From: Candidatus Bathyarchaeota archaeon B24
GTDB lineage: Archaea > Thermoproteota > CALKCG01 > B24
Reading direction: 5' to 3'
Assembly (NCBI GenBank): GCA_001593865.1
Contig: LUCB01000016.1
Location: 1 to 61,569 of the forward strand
DNA length: 61,569 nt
The notes under the pieces are model-generated. The model did no database searches. It had not been told where the DNA came from and worked only from the letters and a program-made list of their open reading frames with translations. Positions 50,906-59,271 of this stretch are shown piece after piece (the stretch's first letter is position 1; the number at the start of each line of letters is the position of its first letter). Made by a program: the position numbers and the translations under genes.

Positions 50906-51682
50906 TCACCTAGTCAGCTCTTCCCAGAGCGCCCGATAATATCGCATAAGCCTCTCAGGTTCAGCGCTCTCAGGTATCTCGGCTAGGCAGTATCTATCGT
51001 AGCCTATACTCTTAAGAAGGTCAAACAGCTCTCTATACGGATAATTTTTATCGTATAACTCGTGTATGTGAACCGACCTTATCCAATCCTTGAGCATCTC
51101 GAAGCTCTCCCTTATGGAGCCGTCTATCAAATCCGTCGGGTTCGAGTTCCAGCATACACCGACCTGCGGATGGTCGGCTATCTCCATAATCCTCCTCATA
51201 CACACGGGGTCGCTCGTTCCGTAACCATGAACCTCAACCCATATCTCGACCCCATACTCCCTCGCATAATCCCCACAGGGTTTCAAAGCCTCCCCTATCT
51301 GCCTTAGCGTCTTCTCCCTGGGAATCCCCCTGTCCTCCATAAGCCTGTTAGGTCTAACCTTGACACCGAGGGCTCCGACGTCGTAGGCCAGCTTAACGAA
51401 CGCCTTGGTTAACTCTATGTTCCTCTGAACCTCCGCCCTATCAGGCGAGTGGTATTCGCAGGCGGTGCCGAGGCTCAGGAGTCTGACCGGAGAGCTTTCG
51501 AAAAGCTCCCTGACCCTACGTCTCTCCTCAGGCCCTATCGTAGGCTCCACCCCATGCGCGTGGGTGGTTCTAAGCTCGACGGCTTCAAACCCCGTCTTAC
51601 CGCATAGCTCGATGATCTTCTCGACGCTCCAGTTTCTAGCTAGATTATAGGTTACGAGACCCAGCTTCATGAGAACCACCAA
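50906..51682 (-). CDS. sugar phosphate isomerase/epimerase (xylose isomerase-like barrel), second copy
   Basis: The 258-residue barrel protein has EAVELRTTHAHGVEP near residues 34-48, EIWVEVHGYG near 146-155 (Glu and His of the metal site), VGVCWNSNPTD near 174 and CLAEIPES near 235. It probably isomerises or epimerises a sugar acid. It is convergent with the MFS gene, ending three bases after that stop. The start at 51682 is GTG, with an internal ATG possible at 51670. Confidence 0.83.
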   Translation of the reverse strand: MVVLMKLGLVTYNLARNWSVEKIIELCGKTGFEAVELRTTHAHGVEPTIGPEERRRVRELFESSPVRLLSLGTACEYHSPDRAEVQRNIELTKAFVKLAYDVGALGVKVRPNRLMEDRGIPREKTLRQIGEALKPCGDYAREYGVEIWVEVHGYGTSDPVCMRRIMEIADHPQVGVCWNSNPTDLIDGSIRESFEMLKDWIRSVHIHELYDKNYPYRELFDLLKSIGYDRYCLAEIPESAEPERLMRYYRALWEELTR

Positions 51683-51870
51683 CCCTTATCCTCTGCGAAC
51701 GTGTATAAGTTTTACCTAGGCGAGGGTCGTTATGGAATAACTTAGAACGATAAACGCCGGTTTATCGTCACTAGATAGTGTAACACAGGTCTCTAGGCTC
51801 ATAGGTGTTTGAAAGGATAAGTCTTTAAAGTTTTTATCAAATACAGGCATCAACTAACATCGAGGACGGC

Positions 51871-52188
51871 TTGAACAAGCTGGTTTCAGCCATAGGTTTA
51901 GCTATAACTGCCGTAGGGGTGGTGGCGGCTCTATCGACGCTCTCGCCTGAGCTACTGAATATATTCATCCCCATAATACTGATCGTCGTCGGAAGCACAG
52001 TAGCGGCTTCGTACAGATTCGTAGACGAGGACGTAGGGTTCCACATGCTCCTCTGGGGAGCCATGACCGCGATACTCGGGGGGCTATGGGTTCTAGCCCA
52101 GTACTACCCGGCTTACATAAACACACTAGCCTTCCTATACCTGGCTCTCATAGGGCTAGCCGTGTTCTTGACAGGAGTCAGAAGCTGA
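51871..52188 (+). CDS. small four-helix membrane protein
   Basis: The 105-residue product has four hydrophobic helices (about residues 5-22, 29-47, 55-75 and 82-102) with short loops and no soluble part. The family is not recognised. It starts at TTG 51871; upstream AAAGTTTTTATC near 51828 is TATA-like. No functional link is visible. Confidence 0.55.
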   Translation: MNKLVSAIGLAITAVGVVAALSTLSPELLNIFIPIILIVVGSTVAASYRFVDEDVGFHMLLWGAMTAILGGLWVLAQYYPAYINTLAFLYLALIGLAVFLTGVRS

Positions 52189-52342
52189 CAAGCCCTTTGA
52201 TTCCTATCTCGTCTTAAAGAGAGGGGGTGTTAGCACACTCAAGATCTCGCTCATCGAGTCGCCAGGGCCAGAACTGCCATCCACCCCCAGGGAGTTAGAT
52301 AAAGTCTTCTCGGCGATTTTAGGTTTTCGCCTCAGCTCGACG

Positions 52343-53401
52343 CTAGCGTCTAGACTCGAGAGCTTTCTCGAACACCTTTAAGGCGAAATCGTCCCCCTGC
52401 TCCTCTAGGAACCGCCTAGCTTTCGACACGTCGAGGCTTTTAGGTCCTCTACCGAATATTCGGGTGAAGTTCTCACGATAGATTTTATCCAGAGCCTCCT
52501 CTGGAAGGTCTAACCCTATGAAGGGTTCCTCGTATCTGGTTAGAAGCTCGTCGGCGGACGGGGGTGTGTAGAATTCCTCGTCGGTCTCTAGGAACATCCG
52601 TAGCATCCAGACCCTCGTAACAGCCTCTTCCACGCTCTGCCAAGGCATTATGTCGGTTCCGAACACTATCCGGTCACGATGCTTGATGAAGAAGTCTCTC
52701 CAATCATCCCTTCGCCTAGATATGTTATACATCAGCTCTATACCCAAGGCTAGGTCCAAGTATACGTTATCGTAAGACCTGAGAAACTCGTCGGCTCTCT
52801 CCAGGTCCGCCGTCATAAAGTACATGTGGGCGAGGACGACCTTAACCCTGGGATGCGTATCCAAGACGTTCTCCATCTCTTCGTAGAGCTCCTCTTTAGT
52901 CGGGTAATCAGCCCCATACGGGCCCCAGCCCCTCTTCTTAGCCCAGTCAGGACACGTGTCTTCGCTCCAAAACTCTTCAGGATCCGCCACGTGGCATAGG
53001 ATGGGGAAGCCCAGCTCCTCGCATGAAGACCACAAGCCTTCGAAAAGTGGGCTGTCAAGGGGAACCCTCACGGCTCTGGGAGCCGGTTTGGAGCCCATCT
53101 CACCGACCCCGTCGAAGCCGCTCTCTAAGGCAGATTCTATGAACCTGTACCAGTCTGGCTTTTTCTTAGGGCTAGGGATCTCCAAACCTATGTAGTAGCG
53201 GCTCGGGTCAAGGGCTTTAAGGTAAAGACCGAGGTTGCCTGCGGACATGTATATCCGGCTCAAACGGGCTTTTTCAAAAACCTCGGTATACTTGGAGGTT
53301 AGACTCTCAAGCTCTCCAGAGTCTTTCTCCCGGAGTCTAAAGTGGATGTGGCAGTCGTAGACCTCCATGGGTCTAAACCTGGTGAAGTCGAATACGGTCA
53401 A
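52343..53401 (-). CDS. amidohydrolase-2 family protein
   Basis: The 352-residue TIM barrel starts with VYDCHIHFRLREK (H-x-H metal ligands at residues 17-19). It continues with LCHVADPEEF near 136, VVLAHMYFM near 189 and FGTDIMPWQS near 250. Members are metal-dependent decarboxylases or hydrolases. It is distantly related to the protein at 15466. The start is TTG 53401. It is a single unit here. Confidence 0.8.
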   Translation of the reverse strand: MTVFDFTRFRPMEVYDCHIHFRLREKDSGELESLTSKYTEVFEKARLSRIYMSAGNLGLYLKALDPSRYYIGLEIPSPKKKPDWYRFIESALESGFDGVGEMGSKPAPRAVRVPLDSPLFEGLWSSCEELGFPILCHVADPEEFWSEDTCPDWAKKRGWGPYGADYPTKEELYEEMENVLDTHPRVKVVLAHMYFMTADLERADEFLRSYDNVYLDLALGIELMYNISRRRDDWRDFFIKHRDRIVFGTDIMPWQSVEEAVTRVWMLRMFLETDEEFYTPPSADELLTRYEEPFIGLDLPEEALDKIYRENFTRIFGRGPKSLDVSKARRFLEEQGDDFALKVFEKALESRR

Positions 53402-53538
53402 AACCTAGCACCTCAGGTAAGATACCTCCATGGTGTGATTTAAGAGTTACACGTATAAGCCCTGAAGACTAGTCGACCGTTTAGCCGTTCAAGGTGGGAA
53501 AGCCTTAAGTTCACCTGCTCGTAAGGCTTTAGTCGACC

Positions 53539-54261
53539 TTGGGTCGTAGAGGCCGTAGGAGCGGTAAAACCTCACCTGCCGTGGCGCTCCTCGTGGGGTT
53601 GGTTCTAGGGTTTATCGTAGCCTACTATACGCCGGGCATCGGTTTGAAGGCTAAGAGCGAAGAGTTGGAAGCCCTAAGGCTTAAGCTCGCCGAAAAAGAG
53701 GCTGAGGTGGAAAACCTCACGGCCATGGCCACCAAACTCCAGAGCGAGCTTGAACAGACTCGGGAGAAGCTTCGAGACTTAGAGCAGAGGCTGAACGTAA
53801 CAGTGGTTCCGTTGCCGAATAGGGAGTACTTCCCCCTGGTTAAACGGTTCATAGAGGCTGCTAACGATACGGTGTACGTCGCCATGTACGTTATGAAATA
53901 CGACGTAGCCGAAAGAGACGACCCGGTGAATATGCTGCTTGATGCCCTGGTAGACGCCGAGCGGAGGGGTTTAGATGTCAGAGTTCTGGTGGACGACCCG
54001 ACTAAAAGGTCCTACGCCGACACTATAGAGTTCCTGAAAAACCACAGCATACCTGTCAGGCTCGACAGAAGCAGCGGAATAACGACGCACGTAAAACTCG
54101 TGATAATAGACGGTAAGTATGTGTTCCTGGGGAGCCATAACTGGACTGAAAGCGCGTTAACGAGAAACAACGAATACAGCGTCCTAGTAATTTCGCGATA
54201 CTATGCCCAAAAAGCCATGTTATATTTCAAGGGTCTCTGGAATAATGGTAGACCGGTATAG
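53539..54261 (+). CDS. membrane-anchored phospholipase D / nuclease-like protein
   Basis: The 240-residue protein begins with a basic stretch (GRRGRRSGK), one hydrophobic helix (residues 15-30) and a coiled coil (about 38-92, KSEELEALRLKLAEKEAEVE). A single PLD domain follows, with the HKD motif THVKLVIIDGKYVFLGSHNW near 182-201. One HKD per chain suggests a dimer, as in Nuc-type endonucleases. The active domain is probably outside the membrane. The start is TTG 53539. Confidence 0.82.
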   Translation: MGRRGRRSGKTSPAVALLVGLVLGFIVAYYTPGIGLKAKSEELEALRLKLAEKEAEVENLTAMATKLQSELEQTREKLRDLEQRLNVTVVPLPNREYFPLVKRFIEAANDTVYVAMYVMKYDVAERDDPVNMLLDALVDAERRGLDVRVLVDDPTKRSYADTIEFLKNHSIPVRLDRSSGITTHVKLVIIDGKYVFLGSHNWTESALTRNNEYSVLVISRYYAQKAMLYFKGLWNNGRPV

Positions 54262-54533
54262 ACGTGTTTACACATACACTCTTTGGTAAGACTGTCAGTT
54301 ACCCCTTGGGTTTTAGAAGGTATGCCCAGTAATTCCCTCTAGGTTTTTCTAAGGAGTCGAGAAGTCGTTCACTTAGACCTTATCTTCAGCGGATATTTGG
54401 AGATTTATCGGCCATATATAGGAAACTTGGATCAACACGACTGAACTCTGTTTACTCTTGTTGAGACTGAAAACCGGCTCTTCAAATCGGTTAAAGTTTT
54501 AAATAGAAAACCTCTTGAACTTAGATAATACAT
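54262..54533. other. intergenic region upstream of the ceramidase-like gene
   Basis: About 270 bases. The last 40 hold GTTTTAAATAG at 54496-54506, a TATA box for the ATG at 54534. I found no gene or convincing hairpin in the rest. Confidence 0.4.
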
Positions 54534-55952
54534 ATGTTGAAGGCTGGTGCCGCTAAAACTAGGATAACCCCGCCTGCTGGTATCCCCTTCCTAGGGCATG
54601 GAGCTAGAATTTCTCAAGGAATCCACGACGACCTGTGGGCAAGGAGCTTAGTCTTGGAGGATGACGGCGAGAAGGTTGCGATAATCGCTTTAGACCTATG
54701 CTGGCCCCTCCCAAAGAACGACTACTTGAAGGTTAGGAAAGAGGTCGAGTCGCGTACAGACATAAAAGGAAGAAATATCCTAGTGAGCGCCACTCACTCC
54801 CACTCAGGACCTACGTTCAGCGCTATGACTGAGGACTATCCTATGCCTTTAAAGCGTAGACGTGAGTTGATCGACCCTTGGGTGGAGAGCCTCCCTCGGA
54901 GAATCTCAGAATCCGTCGTGGAGGCGAACTCCAATCTTGTAGAGGCGGATGTATCGTTTGGGAAATCCTTGATGAGTGGGCTCTGCTATAATCGTCGGAT
55001 AAGGATACTTGATGGCGTGGTCACCCATACAGGGAGTATCGAAACTCTAGAGGAGTTTGCCCGGGAGTTTTACTTGAATTTGGGAGCTTCACCTGAGGAG
55101 GCGGAGAAGGTCGGTCTAAGACTTCCAGACGGACCCATAGACCCTGAGGTAAGCGTGTTGCGTGTAGACGACTCTGAAAGGAAGAAGCCTTTAGCCGTTC
55201 TGGTTAATTACGCCTGCCACGCGGTTGCATCGTTCGGACCGTTGATCTCGGCGGGCTACCCCGGCTATACATCCTACTTTGTGGAGCAGGCGACAGGAGC
55301 GGTCTGCCTTTTCACCTCTGGATGCGGAGGGGATGTGCGGACATACCACCGCAGGGAAACCTCTGAGCTGAAAGAGGCTTACAGGATAGGCCTTATACTA
55401 TCGACGGCTGTGCTGGAAGCTATGAAGAAGGCTCAGCCCATCGAGAATCCGAAGGTCAGGGTGGCCAGTAAAATCCTCAAGCTTGACTGGAGAGAATACC
55501 CGGACCTCTCAAAGATAGACAAGATTATAGAGGAGAAGAAGAGGCTTTTTGATAAGGCGAGGGCTGAGGGTAGGATCCGGGATGCGAAGAAGATTTACGA
55601 CGAGTTGAGATTTCTCAACGCGGCTAACAGCCCGCTTCTAAGGGAGATACTCGCCGAACGGGAGAGGATGGAGAAGATACCGGTTGAGCTTCAGGCTATA
55701 GGGATAGGTGACGTCGTCCTGGTGACTTTTCCACATGAAGTAAGCGTCGAAATAGGCTTAATCATAAAGAGGAGAGCTTGGACCGACAAGGTTATACCGA
55801 TCACTCTTGCCAACGGCATGTGGATGTACCTGATTATGAGAAAACACTACAAAGAGGGGGGATATGAAAACGCTTATTGCATAGTCGCCCCTGGAACAGC
55901 CGAGCTGGAGATAGAGGCTTCTCTACAGCTTATCGAGAGCCTGAAGATGTAG
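54534..55952 (+). CDS. neutral ceramidase-like hydrolase
   Basis: The 472-residue protein matches the alkaline/neutral ceramidase N-terminal domain. AGAAKTRITPPAGIPFLGHG is at the start, SATHSHSGPTFS near residues 86-97 (His ligands for zinc), VNYACHAVASFGP near 225-237 and CLFTSGCGGDVRTYHR near 258-273 (nucleophile Ser candidate). The C-terminal Ig-like part is missing, and no signal peptide is seen. Relatives without the C-terminal domain occur in sugar gene clusters, so the substrate may be an N-acyl amino sugar or another amide rather than ceramide. The ATG follows a TATA box by about 30 bases. Confidence 0.8.
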   Translation: MLKAGAAKTRITPPAGIPFLGHGARISQGIHDDLWARSLVLEDDGEKVAIIALDLCWPLPKNDYLKVRKEVESRTDIKGRNILVSATHSHSGPTFSAMTEDYPMPLKRRRELIDPWVESLPRRISESVVEANSNLVEADVSFGKSLMSGLCYNRRIRILDGVVTHTGSIETLEEFAREFYLNLGASPEEAEKVGLRLPDGPIDPEVSVLRVDDSERKKPLAVLVNYACHAVASFGPLISAGYPGYTSYFVEQATGAVCLFTSGCGGDVRTYHRRETSELKEAYRIGLILSTAVLEAMKKAQPIENPKVRVASKILKLDWREYPDLSKIDKIIEEKKRLFDKARAEGRIRDAKKIYDELRFLNAANSPLLREILAERERMEKIPVELQAIGIGDVVLVTFPHEVSVEIGLIIKRRAWTDKVIPITLANGMWMYLIMRKHYKEGGYENAYCIVAPGTAELEIEASLQLIESLKM

Positions 55953-56000
55953 GTTTTGGAGCTATCTGCAAAAGTTAACCGGCAATTATACGGTTAGATG

Positions 56001-56021
56001 TCTACTGTCGATAACAGTAGA
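56001..56021. repeat. perfect 8-bp hairpin downstream of the ceramidase-like gene
   Basis: TCTACTGT and ACAGTAGA flank a 5-base loop CGATA at 56001-56021, starting 49 bases after the stop codon. No T tract follows, so it is not a typical terminator; transcript stabilisation or a protein-binding site is possible. Confidence 0.35.
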
Positions 56022-56042
56022 TAAGAAAGGTATAAAGTTTAT

Positions 56043-56190
56043 TTATGCTACACCTATCTGCCTGAGGAACTCCTCTGTCAACAGCACCTGCCTACTATAA
56101 CCTTCACCTCATCTCTAAGCCAGCTTCCTAGAGGGCATTTCTGGGTTAGCTTTGCCGCTGTTCTCAACTTACCAGCTCGATCTTAGGGAA
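56043..56190 (-). pseudogene. possible remnant of an asparagine synthetase C-terminus
   Basis: On the minus strand one frame reads GKLRTAAKLTQKCPLGSWLR then DEVKVIVGRCC and stops; the next frame reads VLLTEEFLRQIGVA and stops at 56043. A two-base change joins them. The P-L-G-S-W-L-R-D-E and L-x2-E-F-L-R-x-I-G pattern resembles the end of glutamine-dependent asparagine synthetases (AsnB). Only about 50 residues remain. The call rests on short motifs, so it is tentative. Confidence 0.3.
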
Positions 56191-56245
56191 ACATAATATT
56201 TTAAAAATTATCGGCATTAACATAAAAATTGTTTGAAAGGAGCAT

Positions 56246-56689
56246 CTAACCAGGTTTTCTAGCGGTGCTCCATGTAGAATATGCTAAAGGTGTAGAAGAT
56301 ATGAAAAGCCATATCTCAGGTCTAGCTAGGTCTACGATCCAACTCCACTCCTCACCAGAGAGGTATGCGCTTAAGCCGTTTGCAAGGAATATAAGCACGT
56401 ATAAAACCCCGAAAACCGTTGAAAGCATAGTCGCCACTAGAACATAGGATATGGATTCATATTCGCCCTTAAGAAGCCTCACCGCTGCAAGATACGTTAA
56501 GCCTATTACAAACGCGGAGAAGCCTCCGAAAAGGTCGACTGGGATCCATAGGCATGAGAGAGGAGCTCCTCCGAGAAACATATCGAAGAAGCCTAAGATA
56601 AACTCCGTCAAACCTAGGGAAACGTAGATTACACCAAGCACTAAAGCGTACAAGCCCAAACCCCTCATGTAGTTTCTTCTATCTTTCAA
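56246..56689 (-). CDS. small membrane protein at the end of the feo operon
   Basis: The protein (147 residues from TTG 56689, or 140 from ATG 56668) has four hydrophobic helices (LYALVLGVIYVSLGLTEFIL near the start). I do not recognise the family. GGAGGTG lies just before TTG 56689 and inside the FeoB end, which favours this start over the longer frame from 56803. It is 15 bases past the FeoB stop and should be co-transcribed, so a role in iron uptake or membrane assembly is possible. Confidence 0.55.
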   Translation of the reverse strand: MKDRRNYMRGLGLYALVLGVIYVSLGLTEFILGFFDMFLGGAPLSCLWIPVDLFGGFSAFVIGLTYLAAVRLLKGEYESISYVLVATMLSTVFGVLYVLIFLANGLSAYLSGEEWSWIVDLARPEIWLFISSTPLAYSTWSTARKPG

Positions 56690-56703
56690 AACAAAACACC
56701 TCC

Positions 56704-58014
56704 CTAGCTGAAGCCTAGAAGGTGACCAACCGAAACGATTAAAAATGCTGTGAAATAGGCTAGCAGAAGCTCGTAGAGCACTGTGAAAAGGGTCCACTTC
56801 CAAGAGTTTGTCTCCCTGTAGATGACTCCGACTGTAGCTACGCAGGGTATGTAGATGAGGGTGAAAGCCATAAAGGCGTACCCTGTTAGAGGGGTGAATA
56901 TATTCTCAGACCTTATAACGTCTGCGATCTCCTCCTCACTAGCCTCTCCCCCAGCTCCGAAAATAACGCCGAACGTGCCGACGACGATCTCCTTAGCTAT
57001 AAACCCGAAGAAAAGTGCAACAGCGCCTCTCCAGTCAAACCCTAGGGGTCTAAATAGGGGCTCCAACGCACGTCCGAGCATACCTATATAGCTCTCCTCC
57101 AGACCCGCACCCCATGGGAAGCTGGATAAAGCCCAAACAACCAGCACACCTATGAATATAACAGTCCCGGCTTTCTTCAGGAAGAGAACCCCTCTCTCCC
57201 ACATGTGGAGAATAGTGCTTCTCAGCGTTGGAACCGTATAGAGGGGAAGCTCCATTATGAACGCCGACCTTCTACCTCTAAAATACGGGATAACTCTTCT
57301 GAAAAGGAGGGCCATGGCTATAGCTAAACCGATACCCATAATATACATGGAGTATATCCCGGCAGCCGCGTAGCCTCCTAAAACAGCGCTGCTTATGAGG
57401 ACGTATACTGGAAGCCTTGCGCTACAGGACATTAGAGGGTTAACTATTATGGTTAGCAACCTATCCTCCTCTCTATCTATGGTTCTACAAGCCATAACTC
57501 CAGGTATGTTGCATCCGAAGCCTAGAAGCATGGGGATGAAAGACCTGCCGTGAAGCCCAAGCTTATATAGAATCTTATCCACGACGAAAGCAGCCCTAGC
57601 TAAGTATCCACTATCCTCTAGGATGGATAGACCGAAGAAGAGGAAGAATATCGGGGGGATGAAAACTAAAACGCTGCCTAAACCTCCCAGCAACCCATCA
57701 GCTATGAGGGAGGATAAAACTCCCCCTCCCAAAGCTGGTTCAACGGCCTCACCCAGCCGGCTGAAAAACATGTCTATAAGGTCTGAGAATGGTGCTGAAA
57801 CGTCGAACGTAAACCTGAATAATGCCCACCATAAGGCTAGAAATATGGGTATACCTAGATACTTATCGAGTAGAGCTTTATCGAGGAGGTCTGAGAGAGT
57901 TATGGGTCTAGCGCCTCTCATAACTTTAGGTAGGACTTTAGATATCCAGTCATATCTCCTCTCGGCGAGAACTATCTCCGGGTCCTCGCCTAAAACCTCT
58001 CTAATCCTACTCAA
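56704..58014 (-). CDS. feoB: FeoB membrane (permease) domain, encoded as a separate gene
   Basis: The 436-residue protein is the transmembrane part of FeoB, with no G domain. It begins MSRIREVLGEDPEIVLAERR, typical of the linker after the GTPase, then shows about ten helices with two Gate domains. GFGCNIPGVMACRTIDREED near residues 165-184 is the conserved FeoB core. FGFIAKEIVVGTFGVIFGAG near 330-349 is the second Gate signature. It imports ferrous iron. The ATG overlaps the GTPase stop by four bases, so the two chains are made in a coupled way. FeoB is normally one polypeptide. Confidence 0.88.
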   Translation of the reverse strand: MSRIREVLGEDPEIVLAERRYDWISKVLPKVMRGARPITLSDLLDKALLDKYLGIPIFLALWWALFRFTFDVSAPFSDLIDMFFSRLGEAVEPALGGGVLSSLIADGLLGGLGSVLVFIPPIFFLFFGLSILEDSGYLARAAFVVDKILYKLGLHGRSFIPMLLGFGCNIPGVMACRTIDREEDRLLTIIVNPLMSCSARLPVYVLISSAVLGGYAAAGIYSMYIMGIGLAIAMALLFRRVIPYFRGRRSAFIMELPLYTVPTLRSTILHMWERGVLFLKKAGTVIFIGVLVVWALSSFPWGAGLEESYIGMLGRALEPLFRPLGFDWRGAVALFFGFIAKEIVVGTFGVIFGAGGEASEEEIADVIRSENIFTPLTGYAFMAFTLIYIPCVATVGVIYRETNSWKWTLFTVLYELLLAYFTAFLIVSVGHLLGFS

Positions 58015-58724
58015 CCCAACACCTCCATAAGCTCAGCCTTTACAGGGCTTCTATCTATTCTTCTGAGAACCTCCTCATCGCCCTCAAGAACTTTTATCGC
58101 AAGCCACCTTGTCGGATACCTTGATGAGAGAACCCTATCCTTTTTTAAAATCTCCTCTATCGTTGAAATAATAGCCTCCAAATCTTTCCCATAGCTTATG
58201 TGTCTAATTCTTCTTCTCCCCCTCTGCTGAGCGGCTTTAATAATGGCTTTTTTAAGCTCATCCATACCCTGCTTGGTAGTGGCTACCGTTGGGACAACAG
58301 GTAAACCCAGGATCTCGGAAAGAGCCTTAACGTCTATTTCATACCCCATGTCTCTGGCTATATCCATCTTATTTAACGCTACAACCAGGTTTGCTTCAAG
58401 CTCTATCAGCTGAAGCGTAAGATAGAGGTTTCTCTCAAGGTTTGAGGCGTCTACTATGTCGACGACGACGTCAGGTTTCTCCTCGACGATATAATCTCTA
58501 GCTATAAGCTCATCTATCGAGTTAGCCGTTAAACTATAGACACCGGGAAGGTCTATAATCTCCATCTCAACACCCTCATAAACGCATCTACCCTCCTTCC
58601 TCTCAACAGTCTTACCAGGCCAGTTTCCTACGTGGGCTTTCCCACCTGTAAGGTTGTTGAATATAAGGGACTTGCCGACGTTTGGGTTACCGATTAAAGC
58701 TACTCTAATAGCCAAAACCATCAC
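58011..58724 (-). CDS. feoB: FeoB GTPase domain, encoded as a separate gene
   Basis: The 237-residue protein is the G domain of FeoB. G1 is GNPNVGKSLIFNNLTG near residues 12-27, G2/Switch I is WPGKTVERKEG near 34-44, G3 is DLPGVYSLTANSIDE near 58-72, and G4 is NKMDIA near 116-121. The GDI-like helical part follows. No transmembrane helix is present. It overlaps the FeoA-2 stop and the FeoB membrane gene start by four bases each. The G protein should bind and gate the separate membrane subunit. Confidence 0.9.
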   Translation of the reverse strand: MMVLAIRVALIGNPNVGKSLIFNNLTGGKAHVGNWPGKTVERKEGRCVYEGVEMEIIDLPGVYSLTANSIDELIARDYIVEEKPDVVVDIVDASNLERNLYLTLQLIELEANLVVALNKMDIARDMGYEIDVKALSEILGLPVVPTVATTKQGMDELKKAIIKAAQQRGRRRIRHISYGKDLEAIISTIEEILKKDRVLSSRYPTRWLAIKVLEGDEEVLRRIDRSPVKAELMEVLG

Positions 58725-59011
58725 CCTCCTCTCGGATAGACTAGAACCCTCATGGCTACACCTCTTCCCAACGCCACCCTAGAACCCCTTACACCCACTA
58801 AAACAGGTCCAGGCGACCCTGATTTCAAAAGAACCACCTCGACACCTGGGGTGAAGCCCATCTCAGAGAGTCTTCTAACAAGACCTCTACCCCCCATGAG
58901 AGCAGCTACGGTGGCTCTACAACCTTCAGGCAGCATAGCTAGGGGTATGGCTTCTCCAAACCTAAAAACCCTGAAACGCCCACCCCTAGGTTGAAACATA
59001 TACGTTATCAC
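58721..59011 (-). CDS. feoA: FeoA family protein (second copy)
   Basis: The 96-residue SH3-like protein has IPLAMLPEGCRATVAALMGG near residues 22-41 and GLVRRLSEMGFTPGVEVVLL near 43-62, then VGVRGSRVALGRGVAMRV. It is a FeoA domain that probably binds FeoB or GTP-loaded chains. The ATG at 59011 overlaps the first FeoA gene by 26 bases, and ATG 58999 is an alternative. Its 4-base overlap with the G protein gene points to a tight operon. Confidence 0.88.
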   Translation of the reverse strand: MITYMFQPRGGRFRVFRFGEAIPLAMLPEGCRATVAALMGGRGLVRRLSEMGFTPGVEVVLLKSGSPGPVLVGVRGSRVALGRGVAMRVLVYPRGG

Positions 59012-59234
59012 ACTCCTCCTTTCTCAAGCTTAGGTTGTAGCCTTTAACCAGAAACTCCATGGGGTCGCCTAGAGGAGCCTTCCTAACGACCTCTATGTAA
59101 GCACCCTTAACTAAACCCATATCGAGCAACCGCCTCCTCAAAGATGGCGGACCAGTAATCCTTACGATCTTACCCCCTTCTCCAGGCTTGAGGTCGCTGA
59201 GCCTCCTCTGAACCTTCCCCCCGCGGCTATCCAT
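58986..59234 (-). CDS. feoA: FeoA family protein (first copy)
   Basis: The 82-residue protein has the FeoA pattern: RLSDLKPGEGGKIVRITG near residues 10-27, SLRRRLLDMGLVKGAYIEVV near 31-50 and FLVKGYNLSLRKEECDNVYV at the end. It is the first gene of the feo operon. Its ATG lies 16 bases below a DtxR-like palindrome and about 28 bases below a TATA box, so the mRNA is almost leaderless. Confidence 0.9.
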   Translation of the reverse strand: MDSRGGKVQRRLSDLKPGEGGKIVRITGPPSLRRRLLDMGLVKGAYIEVVRKAPLGDPMEFLVKGYNLSLRKEECDNVYVST

Positions 59235-59249
59235 AACCGGGTGGAAATG

Positions 59250-59263
59250 TTAGGTAAACCTAA
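59250..59263. promoter_or_regulatory. DtxR/IdeR-like operator in the feo promoter
   Basis: TTAGGTAAACCTAA is a 6-2-6 palindrome (TTAGGT, two bases, ACCTAA) at 59250-59263. It is close to the half-sites of the DtxR/IdeR iron-box consensus. It lies between the TATA box and the ATG of the feo operon. Repression by an iron-bound DtxR-type regulator is a strong inference. The regulator gene is not in this window. Confidence 0.6.
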
Positions 59264-59271
59264 TATTTAAA
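59262..59271 (-). promoter_or_regulatory. TATA box of the feo operon
   Basis: On the minus strand TTTAAATATTA ends next to the operator. It is about 28-37 bases before ATG 59234 and predicts a start site near 59241. Confidence 0.5.

Noticed and set aside
52235-52381. Coding-like plus-strand stretch (LKISLIESPGPELPSTPREL) running into the end of the amidohydrolase
   Set aside because: No start codon in frame, and half of it is antisense to a real gene; open frames of this length are expected by chance.
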